From Pseudoxanthomonas sp. PXM02 (GTDB taxonomy: Bacteria > Pseudomonadota > Gammaproteobacteria > Xanthomonadales > Xanthomonadaceae), in assembly GCF_014851805.1 (NCBI RefSeq), contig NZ_JACVAK010000002.1:558001-622000 (forward strand): a stretch of 64,000 nucleotides of DNA, written 5' to 3'. Both the position numbers and the translations under genes were made by a program. Below the pieces are notes generated by a model. That model made no database searches and was not told the DNA's origin. It saw only the letters and a program-made list of their open reading frames with translations. Positions 15,810-26,329 of the stretch are shown piece by piece; position 1 is the stretch's first letter; each line of letters opens with the position of its first letter.

Positions 15810-18437
15810 ATGCCCTCTGCCACCCCCGCGTCTGATCGTTGGATCGTCCTCAAGTTCGGCGGCACCTCGGTGTCGCGTCGCCACCGCTGGAACACGATCG
15901 GAAAACTGGCGAAACAGCGGGCGGACGAACAGGGAGCGCGCGTGCTGGTGGTGGTGTCGGCGCTGTCGGGCGTCACCAACGAGCTGACCGCCATCGCCGA
16001 CGGCGCCGCGGACAGCGCGGAACGCGTGGCGAAGCTCGAACAGCGCCATCGCGAATTCCTCGCCGAACTGGAACTGGACGCCGACGCGGTACTCGGCGAG
16101 CGCCTTGCGGCGTTGCGCAACCTGCTGACCGATTCCCGCGCCGCCAGCCGTGCGCTGGACTGGCAGGCCGAAGTGCTGGGGCAGGGCGAACTGCTGTCAT
16201 CCACGCTGGGCGCGGCCTACCTGCGCGCGCAGGGACTGGATTTCGGCTGGGTCGATGCGCGCCACTGGCTGCAGGCCAACTTCCTGCCGAACCAGAGCGC
16301 GTGGGCGCAACGTCTGTCGGTGTCGTGCAACACCGCGCCGGACCAGGATTGGCGCCGTGCCTTCGCCGGCCAGCCGGCGCAGATGCTGCTGACGCAGGGC
16401 TTCATTTCGCGCCATGCCGACGGCGGCACGGCCATCCTCGGTCGCGGAGGCTCGGACACGTCGGCGGCGTACTTCGGTGCATTGCTGGGTGCGCAGCGTG
16501 TGGAAATCTGGACGGACGTGCCCGGCATGTTCAGCGCCAACCCGCGCGAAGTGCCCGATGCGCGCCTGCTGACGCGACTGGACTACTACGAAGCGCAGGA
16601 AATCGCGACCACCGGCGCGAAGGTGCTGCATCCGCGCTCCATCAAGCCCTGCCGCGACGCCGGCGTGGCGATGGCGATCCTGGACACCGAGCGTCCGGAA
16701 CTGCCGGGCACGACGATCGACGGCAACGCGCTGACGGTGCCGGGCGTGAAGGCGGTGAGTCGCCGCAACGGCATCGTGCTGGTGTCGATGGAAGGCATCG
16801 GCATGTGGCAGCAGGTCGGCTTCCTGGCCGACGTGTTTGCCCGCTTCAAGAAGCACGGTCTGTCGGTGGACCTGATCGGTTCGTCCGAGACCAACGTCAC
16901 CGTGTCGCTGGATCCCAGCGAGAACCTGGTCAACACCGACGTGCTGGCCGCGCTGTCGGCCGATCTGGCCGAGATCTGCCGGGTGAAGGTGATCGCGCCG
17001 TGCACGGCCATCACCCTGGTCGGTCGCGGCATGCGCTCGCTGCTGCACAAGCTGTCGGATGTGTGGGCGATGTTCGGTCGCGAGCGCGTGCACCTGATCT
17101 CGCAGTCGTCGAACGACCTCAACCTGACCTTCGTCATCGACGAGGCCGACGCCGACGGCATGCTGCCGCTGCTGCATGAGGCGCTGATCGACAGCGGTGC
17201 GATGCCGGCCGACGAGGCCAGCGTGTTCGGTCCCAGCTGGCGCGAGATCAACGGCGCGGTGCGCCAGCGTGACGTGCGCTGGTGGAGCCTGCCGACTGCG
17301 CGTGAAAAGCTGCTGTCGCTGGCGCAGGGCGATACCCCGCGCTACGTCTACAACCTGGACGTCGTACGTGCCCGCGCCCGTGCGCTGGCGGGCATTGCGG
17401 CGGTGGATCACCGCTTCTTCGCGATCAAGGCCAACTCCCACCCCGCCATCCTGCGCGCGCTGGTGGAAGAGGGCTTCGGCCTGGAGTGCGTGTCCCGCGG
17501 CGAGCTGGAACGCGTGTTCGACGTCGCACCGTCGCTGCCGATGGAGCGCGTGCTGTTCACCCCGAGCTTCGCCCCGCGCGCCGAGTACGCCTTCGCACTG
17601 GAGCGCGGCATCAACGTCACGCTCGACAACGTGGAGGCGCTGCAGCAGTGGCCCGAGGTGTTCCGTGGGCGTCGACTGTGGCTGCGCGTGGACCTGGGGC
17701 GCGGTGATGGCCACCACGACAAGGTCAAGACGGGCGGAAAGAGCTCGAAGTTCGGACTGCCGCTGGCCAAGCTGGACGAATTCCTCGTCGCCGCCCGCGC
17801 GCTGGATGTGCGCATCACCGGCCTGCATGCGCATCTCGGCAGCGGCGTGGACAGTCCGCAGCACTGGAACCAGATCGCCGACGAACTCGGCGGGCTGGCC
17901 GACCAGATCGGTACGATCGAGACCATCGACATCGGCGGCGGCCTGCCGATTCCCTATGCCGAGGGCGACGAACCGTTCGACCTGGCCGCATGGGGCGAAG
18001 GCCTCGCTGCGATCAAGGCGGCCTATCCCGCCTACCAGCTGGTGATCGAACCGGGCCGTTACCTGGTGGCGGAGTCGGGCGTGCTGCTCGCCCACGTCAC
18101 GCAGGTCGTCGAGAAGCTGGGCATCCGCCGCGTCGGCAGCGATGCAGGCATGCACACGCTCGTGCGCCCCGCGCTGTACGACGCCTGGCACGACGTGGCC
18201 AACCTGTCGCGGCTGGACGACACGGCGCAGGAACCGTTCGACGTGGTCGGTCCGATCTGCGAATCGAGCGACATCTTCGGCAAGCGTCGTCGCTTGCCGT
18301 CCGCGACCAACGAAGGCGACGTGCTGCTGTTCTCCGATGCCGGCGCCTACGGTTACGTGATGGCCAGCCACTACAACCTGCGCGGCTTGCCGGGCGAAGA
18401 TGTCATCGAAGGTATCGCCGTCGATGCGTCAGCCTGA
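15810..18437 (+). CDS. lysAC: Bifunctional aspartate kinase / diaminopimelate decarboxylase
   Basis: An 875-residue fusion that carries the first and last steps of lysine synthesis. Residues about 1-470 are aspartokinase: KFGGTSV (15-21), a GRGGSDTSAAY loop, DVPGMFSANPR, then tandem ACT domains (ETNVTVSLDP, SSNDLNLTFVID). Residues about 490-875 are a PLP-dependent group IV decarboxylase: K540 in FAIKANSHP, HLGSGVDS, ETIDIGGGLPIPY, EPGRYLV and CESSD near the end. Such fusions are known in Xanthomonas and Xylella. Aspartokinase feedback by lysine or threonine is expected from the ACT domains. The start follows a leader without a clear ribosome site. Confidence 0.95.
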   Translation: MPSATPASDRWIVLKFGGTSVSRRHRWNTIGKLAKQRADEQGARVLVVVSALSGVTNELTAIADGAADSAERVAKLEQRHREFLAELELDADAVLGERLAALRNLLTDSRAASRALDWQAEVLGQGELLSSTLGAAYLRAQGLDFGWVDARHWLQANFLPNQSAWAQRLSVSCNTAPDQDWRRAFAGQPAQMLLTQGFISRHADGGTAILGRGGSDTSAAYFGALLGAQRVEIWTDVPGMFSANPREVPDARLLTRLDYYEAQEIATTGAKVLHPRSIKPCRDAGVAMAILDTERPELPGTTIDGNALTVPGVKAVSRRNGIVLVSMEGIGMWQQVGFLADVFARFKKHGLSVDLIGSSETNVTVSLDPSENLVNTDVLAALSADLAEICRVKVIAPCTAITLVGRGMRSLLHKLSDVWAMFGRERVHLISQSSNDLNLTFVIDEADADGMLPLLHEALIDSGAMPADEASVFGPSWREINGAVRQRDVRWWSLPTAREKLLSLAQGDTPRYVYNLDVVRARARALAGIAAVDHRFFAIKANSHPAILRALVEEGFGLECVSRGELERVFDVAPSLPMERVLFTPSFAPRAEYAFALERGINVTLDNVEALQQWPEVFRGRRLWLRVDLGRGDGHHDKVKTGGKSSKFGLPLAKLDEFLVAARALDVRITGLHAHLGSGVDSPQHWNQIADELGGLADQIGTIETIDIGGGLPIPYAEGDEPFDLAAWGEGLAAIKAAYPAYQLVIEPGRYLVAESGVLLAHVTQVVEKLGIRRVGSDAGMHTLVRPALYDAWHDVANLSRLDDTAQEPFDVVGPICESSDIFGKRRRLPSATNEGDVLLFSDAGAYGYVMASHYNLRGLPGEDVIEGIAVDASA

Positions 18438-18465
18438 CGTGCCCGCTGTTCTTCTTCATTGTTTT

Positions 18466-18485
18466 GCCTGCCATGAAGGGCAGGC
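18466..18485 (+). terminator. Stem-loop between lysAC and murL
   Basis: GCCTGCC (18466-18472) pairs with GGCAGGC (18479-18485) around six bases. Only a broken T-run follows, so read-through into murL is likely; it may act as an attenuating or mRNA-processing hairpin. Confidence 0.3.
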
Positions 18486-18506
18486 GGCTTCTTCCATGGA
18501 TCACGC

Positions 18507-19862
18507 ATGACGACGTTCGACAAATCCAGCATCCGCATCTTCCGTTTCGTCCGTTGCGACTTCGACGCGGACAGCGGCGTGGCGAGGCTGGTCTACGCCT
18601 TCGACGACGGCCCGGAGCTGACCGAGACGGTGACCATCCCGGGCGCGCCGTTCACGCTGGATGCAACGCGCGCGCAGGCTGTCGAGCAGGCGGTGCGGCT
18701 GCTGCACCTGATCACCGGCGTCAGCTATTACAAGGCTGCGGTGCCGAACGAGATCCGCATCGACGGGTATGCCATCGATGCCGCGACCGCCGTGCTGATG
18801 GAGCAGGTCTACGTGCACGGCCTGGGCGAGTTCGCCTATCGCAATGGCCTGAGCCTGCATGGCCGTGTCCGCTTCCCGGTCGGTGCGCCGGCGCAACCGG
18901 CCGCACCCACCGCGGGGCTGGGCGAACATGCGCTGGTCGCCATCGGCGGCGGCAAGGATTCGCTGGTCAGCATCGAGGCGCTGCGTGGCGCTGGCGTCGA
19001 CCAGACCGTGACCTGGATCGGCGGTTCGCAACTGATCGCGGCCTGCGCCGCGCGTACCGGCCTGCCGACGCTCAACATCGGCCGCGCGCTGGCGCCGGAG
19101 CTGTTCGAGTACAACCGCCAGGGCGCGTGGAACGGTCATATCCCGGTGACCGCGATCAACTCGGCGATCATGGTGCTGGCTGCGCTGCTGCACGGCGTGG
19201 ACCAGGTGGTGTTCTCCAACGAACGCTCGGCCAGCTACGGCAGCATGATCCCCGGCACAGGCGAGGTGAACCACCAGTGGTCGAAGGGCTGGGCGTTCGA
19301 GCTGGCGTTCGGTGAGTTCGTGCAGTCGCATGTCGCTGCCGATCTGCACTACTACTCGCTGCTGCGTCCGCTGTCGGAACTGGCGGTGGCGCGACAGTTC
19401 GCGCGGACCGACCACTACGACGCGCACTTCTCCAGCTGCAACCGCAACTTCCACCTGCTGGGCGAGCGTCCGACCAACCGCTGGTGCGGCGTGTGCCCGA
19501 AGTGCCATTTCGTGTTCCTGGCGCTGGCACCGTTCATGCCGAAGCCGCGGCTGGTCGGCATCTTTGGCCGCAACCTGCTGGATGACGCGAACCAGACCGC
19601 CGGCTTCGACGCGCTGCTGGAGTACCAGGACCACAAGCCGTTCGAATGCGTCGGTGAAGGCCAGGAATCGCGCGCGGCGATGGCGACGCTGGGCGACCGC
19701 CCCGAATGGCGCGAAGACACGATCGTAGCGCGCTTCAATCACGAGATCCGTCCGCAACTCGATGCCGTCGAACTGACCGTGGCGCCGCTGCTGGAGATCG
19801 GCGGCGAGCACCGCGTCCCCGCCGCGCTGTGGGAGCGCCTGCGTGCGAATTTCGCAGCTTGA
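18507..19862 (+). CDS. murL: UDP-MurNAc-L-Ala-L-Glu epimerase MurL
   Basis: A 451-residue enzyme. MurL, described from Xanthomonas oryzae, epimerises the terminal L-glutamate of UDP-MurNAc-L-Ala-L-Glu to D-glutamate, replacing the glutamate racemase route. Visible features are a PP-loop-like GGGKDS (147-152), consistent with ATP use, a [10 protein letters not shown] segment (238-246), and a cysteine set C311, C327, C330, C333 (CGVCPKC) that looks like a zinc site. The call rests strongly on context: murD2 begins 20 bp before murL ends. Older annotations label this gene hypothetical or endonuclease-like. Confidence 0.9.
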   Translation: MTTFDKSSIRIFRFVRCDFDADSGVARLVYAFDDGPELTETVTIPGAPFTLDATRAQAVEQAVRLLHLITGVSYYKAAVPNEIRIDGYAIDAATAVLMEQVYVHGLGEFAYRNGLSLHGRVRFPVGAPAQPAAPTAGLGEHALVAIGGGKDSLVSIEALRGAGVDQTVTWIGGSQLIAACAARTGLPTLNIGRALAPELFEYNRQGAWNGHIPVTAINSAIMVLAALLHGVDQVVFSNERSASYGSMIPGTGEVNHQWSKGWAFELAFGEFVQSHVAADLHYYSLLRPLSELAVARQFARTDHYDAHFSSCNRNFHLLGERPTNRWCGVCPKCHFVFLALAPFMPKPRLVGIFGRNLLDDANQTAGFDALLEYQDHKPFECVGEGQESRAAMATLGDRPEWREDTIVARFNHEIRPQLDAVELTVAPLLEIGGEHRVPAALWERLRANFAA

Positions 19863-21246
19863 GGGAAAACGCGTCGCGCTGTGGGGATGGGGCCGTGAAG
19901 GTCGCGCCGCCCATCATGCGATCCGTGAGCGGCTGCCGGCGCTGCCGCTGACGCTGTTCTGCAACGACGCCGAGGCGGCGGACGCGGCCTCGCTGGGCGA
20001 TGCGCTGCTGGCGGTGGAGACGCAAGCGACTGCCGAGCGCCTGTCGTCGTTCGACATCGTCATCAAGTCGCCGGGCATCAGCCCCAACAGTCCGGTGGCG
20101 CTCACGGCCGCGGCCATGGGGACGTGCTTCATTGGTGGCACCGGCCTGTGGTTCGCCGAGCATGCGGGCGACGACGGTGTGGTCGCGAACACGTTCTGCG
20201 TCACCGGCACCAAGGGCAAGAGCACGACGACCTCGCTGCTGGCTCATCTGCTGCGCGCATCGGGTCGTCGCACCGCGCTGGTCGGCAACATCGGCCTGCC
20301 ATTGTTGGAGGTGCTGGATCCGCAGGCGGCACCCGACGCATGGGCCATCGAGCTGTCGAGTTACCAGACCGGCGATGTCGCGGCGAGCGGCGCGCATCCT
20401 GACGTCGCGGTCGTGCTGAACCTGTTTCCGGAACATCTGGACTGGCATGGCAGCGAAGCGCGCTATGTCGAGGACAAGCTGAAGCTGGTCACCGACGCGC
20501 ATCCGCGCATCGCGGTGCTCAACGCCGCCGATCCGCGCCTCGCCGCGCTGGCACTTCCGCACAGCGATGTGCGCTGGTTCAACCGTGCCGACGGCTGGCA
20601 CCTGCGCGAGGATGATCTGTATCGCGGCGACGTGTTCGTCATGGACACGCTGCCACTGCCGCTGCCGGGGCGGCACAACCGCAGCAACCTGTGCGCGGTG
20701 CTGACGGCGCTGGAAGCGGCGGGCATCGATGCGCTGCCGCTGGCCGCGCATGCGCACTCCTTCCGTCCGTTGCCGAACCGTCTGCAGACAATGGGGACGC
20801 ACGACGGCATCACCTGGGTCAACGACTCCATCAGCACCACGCCACATGCGACGCTGGCGGCGCTGGAGTGCTTCGCCGGCCGCCGCATCGCGCTGCTGGT
20901 CGGCGGTCACGACCGCGGCGTGGACTGGGCGGATTTCGCGGCGCATATGCGCGACCAGGCACCGCACGCCATCATCACGATGGGCGCCAATGGTCCCCGC
21001 ATCCATGAGCTCTTGGCGCCGGTGACAGGCGGGGGTGGCTTCATCCTGCAGGGCGTGGAGACGCTGCCTGAGGCTGTCGCTGCCGCCCATGCGTCACTGG
21101 ATGGCGAGGGTGTCGTGTTGCTGTCGCCTGGCGCGCCGAGCTTTGGCCAGTACCGCGACTACGTGGCGCGCGGCCGGCATTTCGCCGAACTGGCCGGCTT
21201 CAATCCTGATGACATCACTGCGATTCCCGGACTCGGGATCGCCTGA
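19843..21246 (+). CDS. murD2: UDP-MurNAc-L-alanine--L-glutamate ligase MurD2
   Basis: A 467-residue Mur ligase. Start is GTG at 19843, inside the end of murL, with GGGAG 8 bp upstream. Residues 1-105 are the UDP-binding domain ([14 protein letters not shown]). The ATP loop TGTKGKSTT (121-129) begins the central domain; ELSSYQ and the [11 protein letters not shown] region follow, then the C-terminal domain with [15 protein letters not shown]. MurD2 adds L-glutamate, not D-glutamate, to UDP-MurNAc-L-Ala, and MurL then inverts it. Sequence alone would suggest MurD; overlap with murL fixes the assignment. Confidence 0.92.
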   Translation: MRISQLEGKRVALWGWGREGRAAHHAIRERLPALPLTLFCNDAEAADAASLGDALLAVETQATAERLSSFDIVIKSPGISPNSPVALTAAAMGTCFIGGTGLWFAEHAGDDGVVANTFCVTGTKGKSTTTSLLAHLLRASGRRTALVGNIGLPLLEVLDPQAAPDAWAIELSSYQTGDVAASGAHPDVAVVLNLFPEHLDWHGSEARYVEDKLKLVTDAHPRIAVLNAADPRLAALALPHSDVRWFNRADGWHLREDDLYRGDVFVMDTLPLPLPGRHNRSNLCAVLTALEAAGIDALPLAAHAHSFRPLPNRLQTMGTHDGITWVNDSISTTPHATLAALECFAGRRIALLVGGHDRGVDWADFAAHMRDQAPHAIITMGANGPRIHELLAPVTGGGGFILQGVETLPEAVAAAHASLDGEGVVLLSPGAPSFGQYRDYVARGRHFAELAGFNPDDITAIPGLGIA

Positions 21247-21317
21247 GGACACGAGCCGTCACGGCCGTTGTAAGCATTCGGTCTTACACTCGGCAGGTCC
21301 CCCACGAGGAACCTGCC

Positions 21318-22100
21318 ATGCGCCGTCGCCTGTTGCTGTCCTGCCTGTTGTCGCTGCTGTGGTCGCCCGCGCTGTTCGCGGCGCCGGTCGCCAAGCCGGT
21401 CGAATGGAAGATCGGCGCCGACACGTTCTCCGGCTATCTCGTCTACGACGACAGCGTGACGACGCCGCGCCCGGGCCTGGTGATGGTGCCCAACTGGAAG
21501 GGCGTGAACGATTCCGCCATCGAGAAGGCGCACCTCGTCGCGGGCGACGACTACGTGGTGCTGGTCGCCGATGTCTATGGCAAGGGCATCCGCCCGAAGA
21601 CCGACGCTGAGGCCGGCCCGATTGCGACCGCGATGCGTGCCGATCGCCCGAAGCTGCGTGCCCGCGTGCAGAAGGCGGTCGACGTGCTGAAGCAGCAGCC
21701 GGCCACACTGGTGGATCACGCGCGCATCGGCGCGTTCGGCTATTGCTTCGGCGGCAGCACGGTGCTGGAACTCGTGCGAGCAGGCGACTCGCTCGCCGGC
21801 GTGGTCAGCCTGCATGGTGGCTTGGCGACCGATCTGCCGGCGGCGGGTGCAGCGAAGTCACCGGTGCTCGTGCTCAATGGTGCCGACGACACCTATGTGT
21901 CGGCCGCGGAAATCACCGCGTTCCAGGACGAAATGCGCAAGGCCGGTGCCGACTGGCAGTTCGTGAACTTCAGCGGCGCGGTGCACTGCTTCGCCGAGTC
22001 GGATGCGCAGAACCCGCCGGGCTGTGTCTATCACGAGCGCTCGGCCAAGCGCGCCTATCGGATGATGGCGGACTTCTTCAGCGAGGTTTTCGCGAAATGA
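21318..22100 (+). CDS. Secreted dienelactone-hydrolase family protein
   Basis: A 260-residue alpha/beta hydrolase with a signal peptide (MRRRLLLSCLLSLLWSPALFAA). The nucleophile is a cysteine, C143 in GYCFGGS, as in dienelactone hydrolases; D191 (NGADDT) and H223 (GAVHCF) complete the triad. The family opens enol-lactones in aromatic degradation, but exported members have other, mostly unknown roles, and no aromatic pathway genes are near. It lies 71 bp after murD2 and converges on ispB with only 13 bp between stops. Confidence 0.85.
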   Translation: MRRRLLLSCLLSLLWSPALFAAPVAKPVEWKIGADTFSGYLVYDDSVTTPRPGLVMVPNWKGVNDSAIEKAHLVAGDDYVVLVADVYGKGIRPKTDAEAGPIATAMRADRPKLRARVQKAVDVLKQQPATLVDHARIGAFGYCFGGSTVLELVRAGDSLAGVVSLHGGLATDLPAAGAAKSPVLVLNGADDTYVSAAEITAFQDEMRKAGADWQFVNFSGAVHCFAESDAQNPPGCVYHERSAKRAYRMMADFFSEVFAK

Positions 22101-22113
22101 CGTGCGGCGCGGG

Positions 22114-23112
22114 TCAGTGCCCGCGCTCCACCGCATAGCGTGCCAGGCCGCGCAGGGCGGCCAGCGCATCGGATTCCGGCAGGCCTTCGAGGGCCTGCTC
22201 GGCCAGGGTGGCGTAGTGATGCGCGCGCTCGCGGCTGTACTCCAGTCCTCCGGTCCCACGGATGGCGGCGAGCACCTCGGGCATCGCCGCGGCATCGCCT
22301 TCCTGCACGATGGTGCGCAAACGGTCCGCAACGGTCGCGTCGGAATGGCGGATCGCGTGGATCAACGGCAGCGTGGCCTTGCCCTCGGCCAGGTCATCGC
22401 CCAGGTTCTTGCCCAGCGCCTCGGCGTCCGCCGTGTAATCCAACACGTCATCGGCAATCTGGAAGGCATAGCCCAGTGCCATGCCATAGTCGTAGAGCTT
22501 GCGCTGGATGTCGGCGTCCGCGCCCGAGGCCATGGCACCCAGCTGTGTGCCGGCCGCGAACAGCACGGCGGTCTTGCGCTCGATCACGCGCAGGTAGGCG
22601 GCCTCGTCGGTGTCCGGATTGTGGACGTGCAGCAGCTGCAGCACTTCGCCTTCGGCGATGCGGTTGGTCGTGTCGGCCAGCAGGCGCATCACGTCCATGC
22701 GGTCCAGTTCCACCATCAGCTGGAAGCTGCGCGAATAGAGGAAGTCGCCGACCAGCACGCTCGGCGCGTTGCCCCACAGCGCATTGGCCGTGCTGCGACC
22801 GCGGCGCAGGTCGGACTCGTCCACCACGTCGTCGTGCAGCAGGGTGGAGGTGTGGATGAACTCGATGATCGCCGCCAGCTGGTGGTGGTCCGGCGTGGTC
22901 GGGCTGCAGGCCTGTCCGGCCAGCACCACCAGCATGGGCCTCAGGCGCTTGCCGCCGGCAGAGATGATGTGGTCTGCGATCTGGTTGATCAGCACCACGT
23001 CCGAGGCCAGTCGGGCCCGGATGAGGGCGTCGACGGCGACCATGTCGGCCTGGGCCAGCGATTGGATGGCAGGCAGGGCCAGGGCGGTGCGGGAAGATTC
23101 GACGACGGACAT
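22114..23112 (-). CDS. ispB: Octaprenyl diphosphate synthase
   Basis: A 332-residue trans-prenyltransferase. GGKRLRP (53-59), the first aspartate motif DDVVD (94-98) and the second DDVLD (221-225) are intact. Small or moderate residues upstream of the first motif (IHTSTLLHDD) mark a long-chain enzyme. It makes the C40-type tail of ubiquinone, which serves the cytochrome bc1 complex encoded at 54 kb. The gene is divergent from ssb. Confidence 0.92.
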   Translation of the reverse strand: MSVVESSRTALALPAIQSLAQADMVAVDALIRARLASDVVLINQIADHIISAGGKRLRPMLVVLAGQACSPTTPDHHQLAAIIEFIHTSTLLHDDVVDESDLRRGRSTANALWGNAPSVLVGDFLYSRSFQLMVELDRMDVMRLLADTTNRIAEGEVLQLLHVHNPDTDEAAYLRVIERKTAVLFAAGTQLGAMASGADADIQRKLYDYGMALGYAFQIADDVLDYTADAEALGKNLGDDLAEGKATLPLIHAIRHSDATVADRLRTIVQEGDAAAMPEVLAAIRGTGGLEYSRERAHHYATLAEQALEGLPESDALAALRGLARYAVERGH

Positions 23113-23138
23113 AGGACGATGGGCCGGGAAGTCGCTGA

Positions 23139-23144
23139 ATTATA
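23139..23144 (-). promoter_or_regulatory. -10 box of ispB
   Basis: A perfect TATAAT on the minus strand, 27 bp upstream of the ispB start. No convincing -35 hexamer is seen at 16-18 bp. Confidence 0.45.
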
Positions 23145-23210
23145 GGCGCCCGTGTGCGGCAATGCCCTACATGCGGGCGGGTCGGGGGCCGATGGGAGGG
23201 GTCTGGCGGT

Positions 23211-23216
23211 TATACT
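23211..23216 (+). promoter_or_regulatory. -10 box of ssb
   Basis: TATACT (five of six to consensus) on the plus strand, 50 bp upstream of the ssb start. The -35 region is GC-rich and weak. Confidence 0.4.
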
Positions 23217-23265
23217 TCACTGGTCTTTGCCCGCGCTCGGCGGGCATCCCTGAACGGATATCGAT

Positions 23266-23763
23266 ATGGCCCGCGGCATCAACAAAGTCATCCTGGTCGG
23301 CAATCTCGGCAACGACCCCGAAACCCGCTACACCCAGGGTGGCATGGCGATCACCCGGATCAGCCTGGCCACGACCAGCGTGCGCAAGGACAAGGATGGC
23401 AACCAGCAGGAGCGTACCGAATGGCACCGTGTGGTGTTCTTCGGCAAGCTCGGCGAGATCGCTGGCGAATACCTGCGCAAGGGCAGCTCGGTGTACGTGG
23501 AAGGCTCGATCCGCTACGACAAGTACACCGGCCAGGACGGGCAGGAGAAGTACTCCACCGACATCATCGCCGACGAGATGCAGATGCTCGGTGGCCGCGA
23601 AGGCGGTGGCGGTGGTGCGGGTGGTGGTGGCGATCGCCCGGCGCGTGCGCCGCGGCAGGACTACGGCAACCAGGGCGGTGGCGGCCAGCGCCGTTCCGCG
23701 CCCGCACCGGCCTCGCAGCCGGCACCGATGGACGACTTCGCGGACGACGACATCCCGTTCTGA
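23266..23763 (+). CDS. ssb: Single-stranded DNA-binding protein
   Basis: A 165-residue SSB. Residues 1-110 are the OB fold ([40 protein letters not shown]). A glycine- and proline-rich linker (about 111-155) leads to the acidic tip [10 protein letters not shown], which recruits repair and replication partners. Length and layout are those of the replicative gammaproteobacterial SSB. It is followed 49 bp later by rmlB, and there is no clear terminator between them. Confidence 0.95.
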   Translation: MARGINKVILVGNLGNDPETRYTQGGMAITRISLATTSVRKDKDGNQQERTEWHRVVFFGKLGEIAGEYLRKGSSVYVEGSIRYDKYTGQDGQEKYSTDIIADEMQMLGGREGGGGGAGGGGDRPARAPRQDYGNQGGGGQRRSAPAPASQPAPMDDFADDDIPF

Positions 23764-23812
23764 CCCGCACGCGCGTGTCAGCAACACGCTGCCGGCATCC
23801 TGACGAGGAGCA

Positions 23813-24874
23813 GTGAAGGTGTCGACATGGCTGGTGACCGGCGGGGCCGGGTTCATCGGAGGAAACTTCGTCCTGCGCGCCATCGCGCAGGGCGTGAAGG
23901 TGGTCAATCTCGATGCCCTGACCTATGCGGGCAATCCGGACACGCTGGCGTCCGTGCAGGACAATTCCCTGCACGTGTTCGTGCATGGCGACATCGGCGA
24001 TCGTGCGCTGGTGTCGCGACTGCTGCAGGAGCACCAGCCTGACGCCGTGGTCAATTTCGCGGCGGAAAGCCACGTGGACCGCTCCATCGACGGGCCGGCC
24101 GCCTTCATCCAGACCAACGTGGTGGGCACGCTTGGATTGCTGGAAGCGACGCGGGACTACTGGAAAGCACTGGATCGCGAGCGAAGCGACCGGTTCCGTT
24201 TCCTGCATGTGTCCACCGACGAGGTTTACGGCTCGCTGGGTGACACCGGTGCGTTCACCGAGACGACGCCTTACGCGCCCAACTCGCCGTATTCGGCATC
24301 GAAGGCGTCTTCGGACCACCTGGTCCGCGCGTTCCACCACACGTACGGCCTGCCGGTGCTGACGACCCATTGTTCGAACAACTACGGTCCGTACCAGTTT
24401 CCGGAGAAACTCATCCCGTTGATCATCGCGCGCGCACTGGCCGATGAACCGCTGCCCGTCTACGGTGACGGCGGCAACATCCGTGACTGGCTGTTCGTCG
24501 ATGACCACTGCAACGCGATCAGCCGCGTGATCGAGCAGGGGCGGGTGGGCGAGACCTACAACATCGGCGGGAATGCCGAGAAGCAGAATATCGAGGTCGT
24601 CCGCACGATCTGCGCGCTGCTCGACACCCGCGCGCCGCGCAGCGACGGCCAGCCGCACAGCAGCCGGATCGTCCTTGTCGAGGATCGGCCGGGGCATGAT
24701 CGGCGTTATGCGATCGACGCCTCCAGGCTGAGGGACGAACTGGGCTGGGCACCGCACTACACGTTCGAACAGGGCATTGCCGAAACGGTGGACTGGTACC
24801 TGTCCAACCAGGCCTGGGTGGAGCGTGTCCTGGATGGCAGTTACCGCCTGCAGCGCATTGGCGCGGCGGTTTGA
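23813..24874 (+). CDS. rmlB: dTDP-glucose 4,6-dehydratase
   Basis: A 353-residue extended SDR and the second enzyme of dTDP-L-rhamnose synthesis. It has the NAD loop TGGAGFIGG (9-17), STDEVYG (134-140) with the catalytic Asp-Glu pair, and YSASK (160-164). Start is GTG at 23813 with GAGGAG upstream; the next GTG two codons on is possible. First gene of rmlBACD, with 13 bp to rmlA. The product feeds LPS or exopolysaccharide. Confidence 0.95.
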   Translation: MKVSTWLVTGGAGFIGGNFVLRAIAQGVKVVNLDALTYAGNPDTLASVQDNSLHVFVHGDIGDRALVSRLLQEHQPDAVVNFAAESHVDRSIDGPAAFIQTNVVGTLGLLEATRDYWKALDRERSDRFRFLHVSTDEVYGSLGDTGAFTETTPYAPNSPYSASKASSDHLVRAFHHTYGLPVLTTHCSNNYGPYQFPEKLIPLIIARALADEPLPVYGDGGNIRDWLFVDDHCNAISRVIEQGRVGETYNIGGNAEKQNIEVVRTICALLDTRAPRSDGQPHSSRIVLVEDRPGHDRRYAIDASRLRDELGWAPHYTFEQGIAETVDWYLSNQAWVERVLDGSYRLQRIGAAV

Positions 24875-24887
24875 GAAGGCAGACGAG

Positions 24888-25772
24888 ATGACGACACGAA
24901 AGGGCATCATCCTCGCCGGTGGATCCGGCACCCGCCTGTATCCACTGACGCACGCGGTCAGCAAACAACTGCTGCCGGTCTACGACAAGCCGATGATCTA
25001 CTACCCGCTGAGCGCGCTCATGCTGGCGGGCATCCGCGATGTCCTGATCATCAACACGCCGCACGAACAGCCCCTGTTCAAGACGCTGTTGGGCGACGGC
25101 TCGCAATGGGGCATGACCTTCCGCTACGCCGTGCAGGAAAGTCCGGGCGGGTTGGCGCAGGCCTACCTGATCGGGCGGGAGTTCGTGGCCGGCGGCCCCA
25201 GTTGCCTGGTGCTCGGCGACAACATCTTCCACGGACATGGCCTGACCGAGATGCTGAAACGCGCCGACGCGAAGCCGAGTGGCGCGACGGTGTTCGGCTA
25301 CTGGGTCAACGATCCGCAGCGTTACGGCGTGGCCGAGTTCGACGCCACCGGCAAGGTCGTGGGCATCGAAGAGAAACCGGCGCATCCGCGGTCCCACTAC
25401 GCGATCACGGGGCTCTATTTCTACGACGGGCGTGCCAGCGAGTATGCCGCTTCGTTGAAGCCCTCCGCGCGTGGCGAGCTGGAGATCACCGATCTCAACC
25501 GCTGCTATCTCGACGCGGGCGACCTGCACCTGGACATGCTGGGACGCGGCCATGCCTGGCTGGATACGGGCACGCCGCAGTCGCTCCTCGAGGCATCCAA
25601 TTTCATCGGCACCATCGAAGCGCGACAGGGGCTGCGCGTGTGCTGCCCGGAGGAGATCGCGTTCGGCAACGGCTGGATCGATGCGGCCCGGCTGGAAGCG
25701 CTTGCGGCCCGCCATGGGGCAAGTGGTTACGGAGACTATCTCCGCGCCCTCGTGACGCGCGGGACGACCTGA
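24888..25772 (+). CDS. rmlA: Glucose-1-phosphate thymidylyltransferase
   Basis: A 294-residue nucleotidyltransferase. It has the [13 protein letters not shown] signature (9-21), KPMIYYPLS and [10 protein letters not shown] metal-site region, and IEEKP. It joins dTTP to glucose-1-phosphate, the first step to dTDP-L-rhamnose, and is normally inhibited by the end product. ATG at 24888 begins the signature. The stop overlaps the rmlC start by one base (TGATG). Confidence 0.95.
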   Translation: MTTRKGIILAGGSGTRLYPLTHAVSKQLLPVYDKPMIYYPLSALMLAGIRDVLIINTPHEQPLFKTLLGDGSQWGMTFRYAVQESPGGLAQAYLIGREFVAGGPSCLVLGDNIFHGHGLTEMLKRADAKPSGATVFGYWVNDPQRYGVAEFDATGKVVGIEEKPAHPRSHYAITGLYFYDGRASEYAASLKPSARGELEITDLNRCYLDAGDLHLDMLGRGHAWLDTGTPQSLLEASNFIGTIEARQGLRVCCPEEIAFGNGWIDAARLEALAARHGASGYGDYLRALVTRGTT

Positions 25773-26329
25773 TGCGGATCATCGAAACCTCGCTGCCCGG
25801 TTGCCGCGTGATCGAACCCGCCGTGTTCGAGGATGATCGCGGGTTCTTCTTCGAAAGCTGGAATGCGCAAACCGCCGCGCAGCATGGATTGCCGGAGACC
25901 TTCGTCCAGAGCAACGTGGCGGGTTCTGCGCGTGGCGTCCTGCGTGGCCTGCACTACCAGTGGCCCAACCCGCAGGGAAAGCTGGTGAGTGTGCTGGAAG
26001 GCGAGGTCTACGATGTGGCGGTCGACGTGCGCCAGGGATCGCCGACGTTCGGTCGCTGGACAGCCGTCGTACTGAGTGCGGCGAACCGGCGCCAGATGTG
26101 GATCCCCGAAGGCTTCGCGCACGGGTACGTGGTGCTCTCGGAGCGTGCGGTCTTCCACTATCTCTGTACCGCACCCTACGACAGGACGGCGGATGCTGCG
26201 ATCCGCTGGGATGATCCTGCCATCGCCATCGGCTGGCCGGTGACGGAACCCATTCTGTCGCCGAAAGATACGCATGCGCCGTTGTTGGCCGATGTCGCGT
26301 CGGAGCGACTGCCGACCTGCGATCCATGA
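25772..26329 (+). CDS. rmlC: dTDP-4-dehydrorhamnose 3,5-epimerase
   Basis: A 185-residue cupin-fold epimerase. It has FEDDRGFFFESW (19-30), RGLHYQ with catalytic-type H61, and WIPEGFAHGYVVLS. It inverts C3 and C5 of the 4-keto sugar. Length is standard. It shares one base with rmlA and four with rmlD, so all are coupled. Confidence 0.95.
   Translation: MRIIETSLPGCRVIEPAVFEDDRGFFFESWNAQTAAQHGLPETFVQSNVAGSARGVLRGLHYQWPNPQGKLVSVLEGEVYDVAVDVRQGSPTFGRWTAVVLSAANRRQMWIPEGFAHGYVVLSERAVFHYLCTAPYDRTADAAIRWDDPAIAIGWPVTEPILSPKDTHAPLLADVASERLPTCDP

Noticed and set aside
16197-18371. Long minus-strand frame over lysAC
   Set aside because: Shadow frame rich in His/Arg/Gln without recognisable features; lysAC motifs are all on the plus strand.
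25106-26329. Fused frame joining the end of rmlA to rmlC as one gene
   Set aside because: The first part is out of frame with rmlA; rmlC has its own ATG at 25772 directly on the rmlA stop.
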